This document shows positions 32,616 to 40,289 of a stretch of DNA of 46,460 bases, piece after piece. The translations under genes were made by a program, and so were the position numbers. Origin of the DNA: an uncultured Agathobaculum sp. (GTDB lineage: Bacteria > Bacillota > Clostridia > Oscillospirales > Butyricicoccaceae); contig CAKSVR010000013.1 of assembly GCA_934504345.1 (NCBI GenBank), forward strand, positions 1 to 46,460, in the 5' to 3' direction. Under the pieces are notes generated by a model. It was not told the origin of the DNA, did no database searches, and was given only the letters and a program-made list of their open reading frames with translations. Position 1 is the first letter of the stretch. Every line of letters starts with the position of its first letter.

Positions 32616-33518
32616 TTGACAGATATGCTCAAAAACTGCCGGCTGTGTCCGCGTGCGTGCGGCGCAGACCGCACAACAGGCCGCGGCGCGTGCGGCGCAG
32701 GCGCTGCGATCGAAGCCGCCCGTGCCTCGCTCCATATGTGGGAGGAGCCGCCCATCTCCGGCACGAACGGCTCGGGCACGGTGTTCTTTTCGCACTGCTC
32801 GCTCGGCTGCGTGTTCTGCCAGAACCGCAGGATCAGCCGCCGCGAGGCCGAGGGACGTCCCGTTGCCATCGAGGCACTGGCAAAAACCTTTCTCTCGCTG
32901 GAGAAAAAGGGCGCGCACAATATCAATCTTGTTACCGGCGCGCATTATGTGCCGCAGATCATCGAGGCGCTGGAGCTTGCGCGAAAACAGGGTCTGACCG
33001 TGCCCATCGTGTACAATTCCAGCGGCTACGAGCAGGTGGAAACGCTGAAATTGCTGGATGGCCGCGTGGACATCTACCTGCCGGACTACAAATATTACAG
33101 CAGCTACTATGCAGGCCTGTATTCCCGCGCGGAGGACTATCGCGAGGTCGCTGTGGCGGCCATCGACGAAATGGTCCGTCAGACCGGCACGCCGCAGTTC
33201 GACGAAAACGGTCTGCTGAAGCGCGGCACCGTCATCCGGCACCTGATGCTGCCCGGCCTTGCGGGCGATACGGCGCAGGTGCTCCGCGATATTGCTGCCC
33301 GCTGGAACGACCGCGTGCTCGTCAGTCTGATGCGGCAGTACACGCCGTTCGAAATGCAGGACTGGCCCGAGCTCGACCGCACCATCACCGCCGAGGAGTA
33401 TGCAGAAGCCTGTGCGCTGTTCGGTGAACTGGGACTCGGCGGCTTTTTCCAGCAGGATGCATCTGTCAGCGAAAGTTTTATTCCTGCCTTTGACGGCACA
33501 GGATTGGAGGATATATAA
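32616..33518 (+). CDS. PflX-like radical SAM protein
   Basis: 300 residues, starting at TTG (32616), chosen because GGAGGG lies 6 bases upstream, whereas the ATG at codon 4 would be 15 away. The N-terminal cysteines Cys8, 11, 15 and 26 (CRLCPRAC...GAC) may bind a second metal centre. The radical SAM motif CX3CX2C is Cys61, 65, 68 (CSLGCVFC). Most similar by pattern to the pyruvate-formate-lyase-activase-related PflX group, whose substrate is not established. It leads an operon with thiD and a Cdd1-like gene, 1 base from thiD. Confidence 0.9.
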   Translation: MTDMLKNCRLCPRACGADRTTGRGACGAGAAIEAARASLHMWEEPPISGTNGSGTVFFSHCSLGCVFCQNRRISRREAEGRPVAIEALAKTFLSLEKKGAHNINLVTGAHYVPQIIEALELARKQGLTVPIVYNSSGYEQVETLKLLDGRVDIYLPDYKYYSSYYAGLYSRAEDYREVAVAAIDEMVRQTGTPQFDENGLLKRGTVIRHLMLPGLAGDTAQVLRDIAARWNDRVLVSLMRQYTPFEMQDWPELDRTITAEEYAEACALFGELGLGGFFQQDASVSESFIPAFDGTGLEDI

Positions 33519-33519
33519 C

Positions 33520-34308
33520 ATGAAAACCGTTCTCAGCATCGCCGGAACCGACCCTACGGGCGGTGCAGGCATCCAGACTGACCTGAAAACCTTTGAAGCC
33601 TTCGGGCTGTACGGCATGGCCGTCATCACGGTCGTGTGTGCACAGAACACCACCGGCGTATTCGGTATGCAGCCGGTTTCCGCCGAGCTTGTCGGCAAGC
33701 AGATCGACTGCGTGTTTGACGATATTCGTCCGGATGCCGTCAAGATCGGTATGCTGTACGATGCGGACATCATTCATACCGTGGTTGACCGTCTGCACGC
33801 ACACCACGCGAAAAACATCGTACTCGACCCTGTGATGATGTCCTCGAGCGGCACGGCACTGCTGCATCACGATGCGGCGGAGGCCTTGCAGACCGAGCTG
33901 TTCCCGCTCTGCACACTTGTAACGCCCAATCTGCACGAAGCGGCGGCCATCTGCGGCCACACGATCACCGGCCGTGCGGATATGGAGCAGGCGGCCCGCG
34001 AGATCGTCGACAAGACCGGCGGCGCCGTGCTTGTCAAGGGCGGCCATCTGGCAGACTGCGCGGACGATCTGCTGTACGACGGCACCGAGCTGCACTGGCT
34101 CCCTGCTCCGCGCATCGACAACCCGAACACGCACGGCACGGGCTGCACGCTGTCGAGCGCCATCGCGTGCGGACTGGCACAGGGCGTGTCGCTCATCGGC
34201 AGTGTCAAGCGGGCGAAGCGCTACCTGACTGCCTGCATCGACTTCGGCCTTGACCTTGGCCATGGCTCCGGGCCGTTGCAGCACCGCATCGCGGATTGGG
34301 AGGACTGA
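33520..34308 (+). CDS. thiD: Hydroxymethylpyrimidine/phosphomethylpyrimidine kinase
   Basis: Phosphorylates HMP and HMP-phosphate to the pyrophosphate used in thiamine synthesis. 262 residues from the ATG after GGAGG (9-base spacing). SIAGTDPTGGAGIQTDLK is the substrate loop, VKGGHLA and NPNTHGTGCTLSSAIA form the ATP/anion-hole and catalytic Cys region of ribokinase-fold ThiD. It would phosphorylate the pyrimidine delivered by the tenA/thiXYZ system 10 kb away, although it is not in that operon. Confidence 0.95.
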   Translation: MKTVLSIAGTDPTGGAGIQTDLKTFEAFGLYGMAVITVVCAQNTTGVFGMQPVSAELVGKQIDCVFDDIRPDAVKIGMLYDADIIHTVVDRLHAHHAKNIVLDPVMMSSSGTALLHHDAAEALQTELFPLCTLVTPNLHEAAAICGHTITGRADMEQAAREIVDKTGGAVLVKGGHLADCADDLLYDGTELHWLPAPRIDNPNTHGTGCTLSSAIACGLAQGVSLIGSVKRAKRYLTACIDFGLDLGHGSGPLQHRIADWED

Positions 34309-34309
34309 C

Positions 34310-34555
34310 ATGAGTGAGCTTCGGCGCATCCCCGGCGTGGGCGCACAAACAGAAAAGGACCTGCTGATGCTCGGCTACCCGACCATCGCTTCTCTGCGCG
34401 GTGCAGACCCGGAGGAGATGTACCGGCGAGAATGCGCCATGCGCGGCGTGCAGGTGGATCGCTGTCAGCTGTATGTGTACCGCTGCGCGGTGTACTTTGC
34501 GGAAACCGAACATCCCGATCCCGAAAAATGCAAATGGTGGTACTGGAAAGACTGA
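34310..34555 (+). CDS. Cdd1-like helix-hairpin-helix protein
   Basis: 81 residues with a helix-hairpin-helix start (LRRIPGVGAQTEKDLLMLGY), then LRGADPEEMYRRECAMRGVQ and a C-terminal block DRCQLYVYRCAVYFAE...KWWYWKD. This pattern is the Cdd1 ('pathogenicity locus') family, named for a gene beside the C. difficile toxin locus and of unknown function; the HhH fold suggests DNA binding. ATG lies directly after the thiD stop. Confidence 0.88.
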   Translation: MSELRRIPGVGAQTEKDLLMLGYPTIASLRGADPEEMYRRECAMRGVQVDRCQLYVYRCAVYFAETEHPDPEKCKWWYWKD

Positions 34556-34557
34556 AA

Positions 34558-34584
34558 AAAGCTCCCGATATATTATCGGGAGCT
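34558..34584. terminator. Terminator hairpin, left copy, flanking element A
   Basis: AAAGCTCCCGATA/TATCGGGAGCT hairpin right after the Cdd1 gene; identical over 27 bases to 34807-34833. Stem GCTCCCGATA with loop TATT; T-run lost on this copy because the element begins there. Confidence 0.88.
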
Positions 34585-34806
34585 CAGGCTGTCGCGAAAC
34601 CACGGTTTCGCCGACAAGCAGGAACGGACCGTAGGCCGTTCCAAAGTCGTCCAAAAGTTCCCATACGGAAACTTTTTCCCTCTTAAGGTATAAAAAACGA
34701 GATACGCGCTCCCGTTTTTTATGAATTTGCAAAGCAAATTCTATTTAACGCGCGCTGCCGCGCGGTATGATGAAATTGGTTCAATACCGACTTTTTCGAC
34801 AAATTG
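34585..34806 (+). mobile_element. Element A: multi-hairpin insertion flanked by duplicated terminator
   Basis: 222 bp of non-coding DNA between a Cdd1-like gene (+) and pyrB (-), bracketed by a 27-bp exact direct repeat that is the local terminator. From left: CAGGCTGTCG; hairpin GCGAAACC-AC-GGTTTCGC; hairpin GGAACGG/CCGTTCC; hairpin AAAGTT/AACTTT (34632-34675 area); core hairpin 34690-34722 with A- and T-runs; hairpin GAATTTGC/GCAAATTC; hairpin CGCGCG/CGCGCG; then a GGTTCAATACC segment. Imperfect inverted ends: CA...TGTCG at the start and CGACA..TTG at the end. About 90% identical in its arms to element B in reverse orientation. Confidence 0.75.
34690..34722. repeat. Variable core hairpin of element A
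   Basis: ATAAAAAACG pairs with CGTTTTTTAT around a short GC-rich centre; terminator-like on both strands. The corresponding core in element B has a different stem and is 36 bases longer. Confidence 0.7.
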
Positions 34807-34837
34807 AAAGCTCCCGATATATTATCGGGAGCTTTTG
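34807..34837. terminator. Terminator hairpin, right copy, flanking element A
   Basis: Second copy of the 27-base hairpin (34807-34833) followed by TTTTGC, just before the end of pyrB; serves as the pyrB terminator on the minus strand (AAA run at 34807-34809). Confidence 0.88.
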
Positions 34838-34844
34838 CTTTGCG

Positions 34845-35909
34845 TTACAGCCGGATTTCCAGCGGTGCATCGCAGTACGGGCAGCGTTCGCCAACCTTGC
34901 CGTCGAGCGGGAGGTACAGCTCACTTCTCGTGATGCACTTATGGTTGGAGCAGCGGATGCCGGGCGCCGCACCGATGTCCTGATGGCCGGCGCGGATGAA
35001 CGGCAGCTTGGACAGTGTCAGCAGCAGCGCCATGCGGCCGAACATACCGAATCGAGCCTGACGGAAGTATACGGCACGCGGATCGTCGTCCACATCCTGC
35101 GTGATCTCGTCCACGCGCGGCAGCGGATGCAGCACCAGCATATCTTTCTTGGCGCGCTTCATCTTCTCGGCGGTCAGCTGATAGTTGCCCTCGAGGTTCG
35201 CGTACTCTGCGGCATTCGTGAAGCGCTCGCGCTGGATACGGGTCATATACAGCACATCCAGCTCGGGCAGGACGGCATCGATGCTGCTGACCTCGCAGAA
35301 CGGCATATTGTTGTCTTTCAGGAATTTCACCATGTAATCCGGCAGCTTGAGCGCATCGGGCGCGATCAGGTAAATCTGCACGTTATGGTAGCGCTGCAAA
35401 AAGTGCAGCAGCGAATGTACGGTGCGGCCGTACTTCAGGTCGCCGCACAGACCGATCTTCATATCATCCGCAGAGCCGCGCATACGCAGAATGGTGACCA
35501 TATCGGCCAGCGTTTGTGTCGGATGCAGATGGCCGCCGTCACCGGCGTTGATTACCGGCACAGAGGAATACAGAGAAGCCGCCTTTGCCGCACCCTCGCG
35601 CGGGTTACGCATGACGATCATATCCGCATAGCTGGATACCATGTTAATGGTGTCCTTGAGTGTTTCGCCCTTGGCAGTGGAGGTAGAATTTGGATCGGAA
35701 AAACCAACGACACTGCCGCCCAGCCGCATCATCGCGGTGGAAAACGACAGGTTGGTACGGGTAGAGGGCTCATAAAACAGGCTGCCCAGCACCTTGCCGC
35801 GGCAGGCATCGACATAGCCATCCGGCCGGTCGATGATGTTGCTGACCAGCTTGTACAGGTCGGAAAATTCCTTTTCCGTTAAATCACATAAGTCAATAAT
35901 ATGGCGCAT
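34845..35909 (-). CDS. pyrB: Aspartate carbamoyltransferase with PyrI-like zinc tail
   Basis: Condenses carbamoyl phosphate and aspartate, the committed step of pyrimidine synthesis. 354 residues instead of about 310. The catalytic part has FYEPSTRTNLSF (carbamoyl-phosphate loop, STRT 49-52), GDLKYGRTVHSL, and VLHPLPRVDEI. The extra C-terminus has Cys320, 325, 343 and 346 (CSNHKCI...CPYC), resembling the zinc domain at the end of the regulatory chain PyrI (C-x4-C...C-x2-C), but the nucleotide-binding allosteric domain of PyrI is absent. No separate pyrI is in the window. Confidence 0.94.
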   Translation of the reverse strand: MRHIIDLCDLTEKEFSDLYKLVSNIIDRPDGYVDACRGKVLGSLFYEPSTRTNLSFSTAMMRLGGSVVGFSDPNSTSTAKGETLKDTINMVSSYADMIVMRNPREGAAKAASLYSSVPVINAGDGGHLHPTQTLADMVTILRMRGSADDMKIGLCGDLKYGRTVHSLLHFLQRYHNVQIYLIAPDALKLPDYMVKFLKDNNMPFCEVSSIDAVLPELDVLYMTRIQRERFTNAAEYANLEGNYQLTAEKMKRAKKDMLVLHPLPRVDEITQDVDDDPRAVYFRQARFGMFGRMALLLTLSKLPFIRAGHQDIGAAPGIRCSNHKCITRSELYLPLDGKVGERCPYCDAPLEIRL

Positions 35910-35967
35910 ACAGATTCCATTCCTTTCTCCGGTACAGTCGCCTTATTGTTATCTTTTTATCTTGTTA

Positions 35968-35978
35968 ATCATATCACA
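35968..35978 (-). promoter_or_regulatory. Extended -10 promoter of pyrB
   Basis: On the minus strand TGTGATATGAT, one base different from the nrdD and metF promoters, about 60 bases before the pyrB ATG. No PyrR-type attenuator hairpin is visible in the short leader. Confidence 0.6.
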
Positions 35979-35999
35979 AATAAGGTCGAAAGAAAAGAG

Positions 36000-37169
36000 T
36001 TATTTCCGCATTGCATCGATAGGATCGAGCGAGGCCGCACGCACGGCGGGCATCAGTCCGGCTGCCGCGCCGCAGAGGATGGAAAGCGCCAGCAATCCGA
36101 GGAAAACGCCTCCGCCCGGCACCAGAAGCACCGCACCGCGATACAGCAGAAGTCCGGCCGCCAGCAGGCCGATGCTCCCGCCCGCCGCACACAGCAGAAC
36201 AGATTGCAGCAGAAATATCCGGCGGATGTCGTGCGGCTGCGCGCCGATGGCTAAAAGAATGCCGATCTCCCCTGTTTTTTCGTGTGCGGCGGCCAGCATA
36301 CTGCCCATCACACCGATCAGCGCAACGAACAGCGTCACCGCGCCAACTGCAATAAACAGCCCGGTGCCCATCTCGGCGAGCTGCTGAACGGTCCGCACCG
36401 CACCGGACATATTCTGCACACGCACGCCGCGCACCTGCTGTCCGGTCAGATAGCGTTCGATATGCGAAGCAACGGCGGCGGTGTCTGCCGCAGCAAGGCA
36501 CTGCACGAATACCTGATCGGCGTTCTCAGCCGGTAAGGCCAGACACGCATACGGCACATACACCAGATGCGGCGCGACTGCGGACAGCACGCCGCCGAGC
36601 GCTCCGGTCTGTGCACGCACGACACCGCAGACAGTGAAATACCGGTCGTTTCCGTTCAAACGGAGCCGAATCTGCCGTCCGGTGATATTCACGCGTCCGT
36701 ACAGCGCCAGCGCCAGATCATCGCCTACCACCGCGACCGGTGCGGCGTTTTTGCTCTGCCATGCATTCGGCAGAGCACCGGCCAGCACCTCGAGCTGCAT
36801 GACCTCGCCCAGCCGTTCATCCGCGCCGAGAAAGACCGCCTGTTCGGTCGTATGGCCCACGCGGACCGTTCCCGTCTGCGCCTTGATGGGCATGAGCGCA
36901 CGGATACCGCTGACTGTCTGCTCCATCTCATCTGCCAGTGCGGCGCTGAGCGGATTTCCGGCGGCTTTGCTGTCCGCATACACCGTCAAACCGCTGATGC
37001 CGAGCGTTTGCAGGCCGTTTTCCACCTGCTGACGGCCGTACAGCCCGATGGAGAGAATAAGCAGCAGCGCACCGCTCCCTACCGCGACAGACAGCGTACA
37101 AAGCGCAGTCCGCAGCGGACGTTCGCACAGGTTGTGCCCTGCCAGCGACAGAACATCTCTCAGCCTCAT
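36000..37169 (-). CDS. MacB/FtsX-family permease (no ATPase in its operon)
   Basis: 389 residues with MacB layout: one N-terminal membrane helix (about 21-45, RTALCTLSVAVGSGALLLIL), an outer domain to about residue 265, and three C-terminal helices (about 268-295, 312-338 and 350-375). The AAHEKTGEIGILLAIGAQPHDI coupling segment that contacts an ATPase is present. The operon contains an adaptor but no nucleotide-binding subunit; it may borrow the ATPase at 11211-11948 or another. The start overlaps the adaptor stop by 4 bases. Confidence 0.9.
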   Translation of the reverse strand: MRLRDVLSLAGHNLCERPLRTALCTLSVAVGSGALLLILSIGLYGRQQVENGLQTLGISGLTVYADSKAAGNPLSAALADEMEQTVSGIRALMPIKAQTGTVRVGHTTEQAVFLGADERLGEVMQLEVLAGALPNAWQSKNAAPVAVVGDDLALALYGRVNITGRQIRLRLNGNDRYFTVCGVVRAQTGALGGVLSAVAPHLVYVPYACLALPAENADQVFVQCLAAADTAAVASHIERYLTGQQVRGVRVQNMSGAVRTVQQLAEMGTGLFIAVGAVTLFVALIGVMGSMLAAAHEKTGEIGILLAIGAQPHDIRRIFLLQSVLLCAAGGSIGLLAAGLLLYRGAVLLVPGGGVFLGLLALSILCGAAAGLMPAVRAASLDPIDAMRK

Positions 37170-38122
37170 GTCTGCACCTCCACCGGTGTACCGTTCGCCA
37201 GCTCATCCGATGGCGAGAGAACGACTTCCTCGCCAGCCGTTAAGCCGTCCGTAATCTCAACCGCATCCTCCAACAGATAGCCGGTCTGCACCGCGCACTG
37301 CACGGCGCGGCCCGCCTGCACACAGAACACAAATTCCTGCTCACCGCGCTGACAGACAGCCTCATACGGCACGACGACCGCATCATTGTGCTGATCGGTG
37401 AACACTTTAACCGTGGCTGAGCTGCCGGGCCGCAGTCCGGCAGTCTGACCGGCGAGATCGAGCAGCACCTCGACCGTGGCCTCCGTATTTTCGCCTGTCA
37501 GGCTGAACGTCTGCACAGCAGCCGGCGCAATAGCGGCCAGCTTCGCTCGGTAGGCGGTATCCAAGGAGGAAACTGTCACCTCAGCCCGCTGCTCGACTGC
37601 CAGTTCGCCCGCATACAGCTCGGGCGACCGCGCCCGCACGCGCAGTCGATCCAGCTGTGCGACCTGAACACATGGCACACCCGCGAGTACGCTCTCGCCG
37701 GGCTGCGGCAGTGTCAGCACCGTGCCGTTCGCCGGTGCGCGGAGCACATACACATCCTCTGCGGTGACAGTATCTGCTGTGCCCGAAATCGCAAACACGC
37801 TCTGCGCCGCCTGCCAATAGGCCGCCGTAGTCTGCTGTCTGTCGATGTCGGTCAGCGTACACAGCAGTTCTCCCTGCTGCACGGTGTCCCCGACCTCGGC
37901 GTACACCGTATTTACCCTGGCATTCTTTTCCGGACACAGCGCTGTGCTCTCTGCCGCCTCCACCGTCCCGAAGATCGTAACGCTGTTATAGATGTCCTGC
38001 GTTTCAGCGACTGCTGTGCGTACCTGCACCGCTTCCGGCAGTCTGTGCTGCCACGACCACAACAGCATGGCAGTCAGCAGCGCCGCCGTCGTCAGCAGTA
38101 CCGCGCGAATCTGTTTTTCCAA
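37166..38122 (-). CDS. HlyD/MacA-family adaptor protein
   Basis: 318 residues from a TTG at 38122, which has GGGGAGG 7 bases upstream; the open frame extends to 38185 but passes over that site. A membrane anchor (about residues 6-23) is followed by a lipoyl half (ALCPEKNARVNTVYAEVGDTVQQGELL), a short helical stretch, a second lipoyl half (APANGTVLTLPQPGESV) and a beta-barrel. It is half the length of the adaptor at 11961-13895 and lacks that protein's long coiled coils. It partners the adjoining permease. Confidence 0.88.
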   Translation of the reverse strand: MEKQIRAVLLTTAALLTAMLLWSWQHRLPEAVQVRTAVAETQDIYNSVTIFGTVEAAESTALCPEKNARVNTVYAEVGDTVQQGELLCTLTDIDRQQTTAAYWQAAQSVFAISGTADTVTAEDVYVLRAPANGTVLTLPQPGESVLAGVPCVQVAQLDRLRVRARSPELYAGELAVEQRAEVTVSSLDTAYRAKLAAIAPAAVQTFSLTGENTEATVEVLLDLAGQTAGLRPGSSATVKVFTDQHNDAVVVPYEAVCQRGEQEFVFCVQAGRAVQCAVQTGYLLEDAVEITDGLTAGEEVVLSPSDELANGTPVEVQT

Positions 38123-38181
38123 AATAAAACCTCCCCTGCACAGACTTGGATTAGTCTGCGGAGGAGAGGCGCAAATTATGC

Positions 38182-39537
38182 TCACAGCACCGCACGGATC
38201 GCATCTCCGACGGTTTTGGCACGCACGATATTCATTTTCTGCATCAGCTCTTCATCGATGTCCTGCATGGGCATCACGCAGGTATGAAAGCCGAGGCGGT
38301 ATGCCTCGTTGATGCGCTGCGCGGGATTAGACACCGCGCGGAGCTCACCGGTCAGGCCGACCTCACCGAAGCTCATCACGCCCTCGGGCAGCGGCTTGTC
38401 CCGGAAGCTGGAGGCGATGGCCAGCACCATCGGCAGATCAACGGCGGGCTCGTCCAGCCGCATACCGCCGACAACGTTGACATATACATCGCTCGACGAG
38501 AGAAACAGCCCGCAGCGCTTCTCGAGGATGGCGAGCAGCAGCACCATGCGGTTGTAGTCCACACCGGCGGCAGTGCGGCGCGGCACGCCGAACTGGGTCT
38601 TTGCGGCAAGCGCCTGCACCTCAGCCAGCAGCGGACGGCTGCCCTCCATCACACAGGCGATGCAGTTGCCGGAGGCGCCCTGCGGATGTCCGGCCAGCAT
38701 GGCCGCCGAGGGATTCTGCACCTCGAGCAGACCGTGGTCGCTCATTTCGAACACACCGATCTCGTTGGTCGAGCCGTAGCGGTTTTTCGCCGCGCGCAGG
38801 CAGCGGAACGGTCCCGCCGACTCACCCTCAAAGTACAGCACGCAGTCCACCATGTGCTCAAGGATCTTCGGGCCTGCAAGCGTGCCCTCCTTGTTGACAT
38901 GGCCGACAATGAAGATCGTCACGTTGCGGTTTTTTGCGTACTGCATAAGACTCATCGCACATTCCTTGATCTGGGTCGTACCGCCGGGTGCGGCGGTCAG
39001 ATCGCGCTTATAGACCGTCTGGATGGAGTCAACGATCAGAATATCCGGCTCGAGCAGCTCGGTTTCGTTGATGATCTGCTCCATATCGGTTTCCGCGAGG
39101 ATGTACAGCTCCGGTGAGGAGATATGCAGACGTGCCGCGCGGATTTTGATCTGTTTGAGCGATTCCTCGCCCGACACATACAGCACGCGGGCATTTTTGC
39201 ACATTTCCTGACACATTTGCAGCAGCAGCGTGGATTTGCCGATGCCCGGCTCGCCGCCGACCAGCACGAACGAGCCGTGGACAGCGCCGCCGCCGAGCAC
39301 GCGGTCGAGCTCACCGATGCCGGAATGGAAACGGCTCTCGTCGCCGGTGTCGATATCCTTGAGCAGGGTCGGCCGCGACTCGCCGCGCTGAAACGTGTTC
39401 GTGCCGCGTGCGGCGGATACCGGCTTTTCCTTAAATTCGCTCATCGTGTTCCATGCACCGCAGGACGGACATTTGCCGTACCACTTGGGGCTCTCGTAGC
39501 CGCAGTCGCTGCACAGAAAAACTGTCTTTTGCTTCAT
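38182..39537 (-). CDS. radA: DNA repair protein RadA (Sms)
   Basis: RecA-like helicase that promotes branch migration in recombination. 451 residues: N-terminal zinc finger (Cys9, 12, 23, 26; CSDCGYE...CPSCGAWN), RecA-like ATPase with Walker A GEPGIGKST, the RadA-specific KNRYGSTNEIG motif, and a C-terminal Lon-protease-like domain (about 275-451) without protease function. It lies 10 bases after cwlD. A small CAGACT/AGTCTG hairpin without a T-run lies between radA and the next adaptor. Confidence 0.97.
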   Translation of the reverse strand: MKQKTVFLCSDCGYESPKWYGKCPSCGAWNTMSEFKEKPVSAARGTNTFQRGESRPTLLKDIDTGDESRFHSGIGELDRVLGGGAVHGSFVLVGGEPGIGKSTLLLQMCQEMCKNARVLYVSGEESLKQIKIRAARLHISSPELYILAETDMEQIINETELLEPDILIVDSIQTVYKRDLTAAPGGTTQIKECAMSLMQYAKNRNVTIFIVGHVNKEGTLAGPKILEHMVDCVLYFEGESAGPFRCLRAAKNRYGSTNEIGVFEMSDHGLLEVQNPSAAMLAGHPQGASGNCIACVMEGSRPLLAEVQALAAKTQFGVPRRTAAGVDYNRMVLLLAILEKRCGLFLSSSDVYVNVVGGMRLDEPAVDLPMVLAIASSFRDKPLPEGVMSFGEVGLTGELRAVSNPAQRINEAYRLGFHTCVMPMQDIDEELMQKMNIVRAKTVGDAIRAVL

Positions 39538-39547
39538 ATTTCCTCCG

Positions 39548-40246
39548 CTATATGCCGTTCTGATACCGCAGATACCCGCAGATTACAGCGGCAGCCAGTT
39601 GTTTGTGATAATTTTCGTCCCGCAGGCGCAGCTCTTCGGCTGGATTGGACAGAAAGCCGCATTCGATGATAACGGCGGGACAGTCCAGCTTTTTCATCAG
39701 GTAAATGGCGCTGTCCGCCTGCTTCGCCTGCCGGTGATTGGTCGGGTCGCAGCCGTTGATCAGGCATTGCTGAAGCTGCTCGGCCAGTGTCTTGCCTGCC
39801 GCGCTGCCCGCCGCATAAAACACCTGTGCCCCGTGATACTGTGCATCGCTGAATTTGTTGAGGTGAATGCTCAGAAATACCGGCTCAGGGATGCTGTTTA
39901 CCAGCTTTTCGCGGGCCTTGATGTCCGCGATCTTGTTTTCGCGCACCGTGCGCGACGGGTCGTAGTCGAGGGCATTCTCGTCCGGACGCGTCATGGCAGT
40001 CGGTACGCCGAAAAACTGCGCCAGCACCTGCACGCGGCGGGCAATGCTGAGGTTGATGTCCTGCTCGGTGGTACCGTCCGCGCCGACCGCACCGCCGTCA
40101 AAGCCGCCGTGACCTGCATCGATGACGAGTGTGGTCCGCGTGTCTTTTGTCGTCTGCACCGCACGGATACCCTGCCGAGTGCCGACCGTCAGCGCCAGCG
40201 TGAGCGCCGCCGCAATACCGAGCACCTGTTTGAGCCGTATCTTCAT
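39548..40246 (-). CDS. cwlD: N-acetylmuramoyl-L-alanine amidase, CwlD-like
   Basis: Removes peptides from muramic acid; in spore formers CwlD acts with PdaA to make muramic lactam in spore cortex. 232 residues: signal/anchor helix (about 6-24), then an Amidase_3 domain with zinc ligands His in DAGHGGFDGG, Glu in TEQDINL, His in SIHLN, and the catalytic Glu in IIECGFLSN. Size and single-domain layout fit CwlD better than vegetative wall hydrolases. GGAGGTG precedes the ATG. Confidence 0.87.
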   Translation of the reverse strand: MKIRLKQVLGIAAALTLALTVGTRQGIRAVQTTKDTRTTLVIDAGHGGFDGGAVGADGTTEQDINLSIARRVQVLAQFFGVPTAMTRPDENALDYDPSRTVRENKIADIKAREKLVNSIPEPVFLSIHLNKFSDAQYHGAQVFYAAGSAAGKTLAEQLQQCLINGCDPTNHRQAKQADSAIYLMKKLDCPAVIIECGFLSNPAEELRLRDENYHKQLAAAVICGYLRYQNGI

Positions 40247-40289
40247 TTCCGCACCTCCGTATCACACAGATATGCGAAAATTACGGCTG

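Noticed and set aside
34205..34732. A 175-codon frame crossing element A and running antisense to the Cdd1-like and thiD genes
   Set aside because: Only the element part is shared with element B; the remainder is antisense to recognised genes.
34585..34806. Group IIC intron or its remnant at a terminator
   Set aside because: Such introns favour terminators but carry a recognisable domain V and cause no duplication; neither is the case here.
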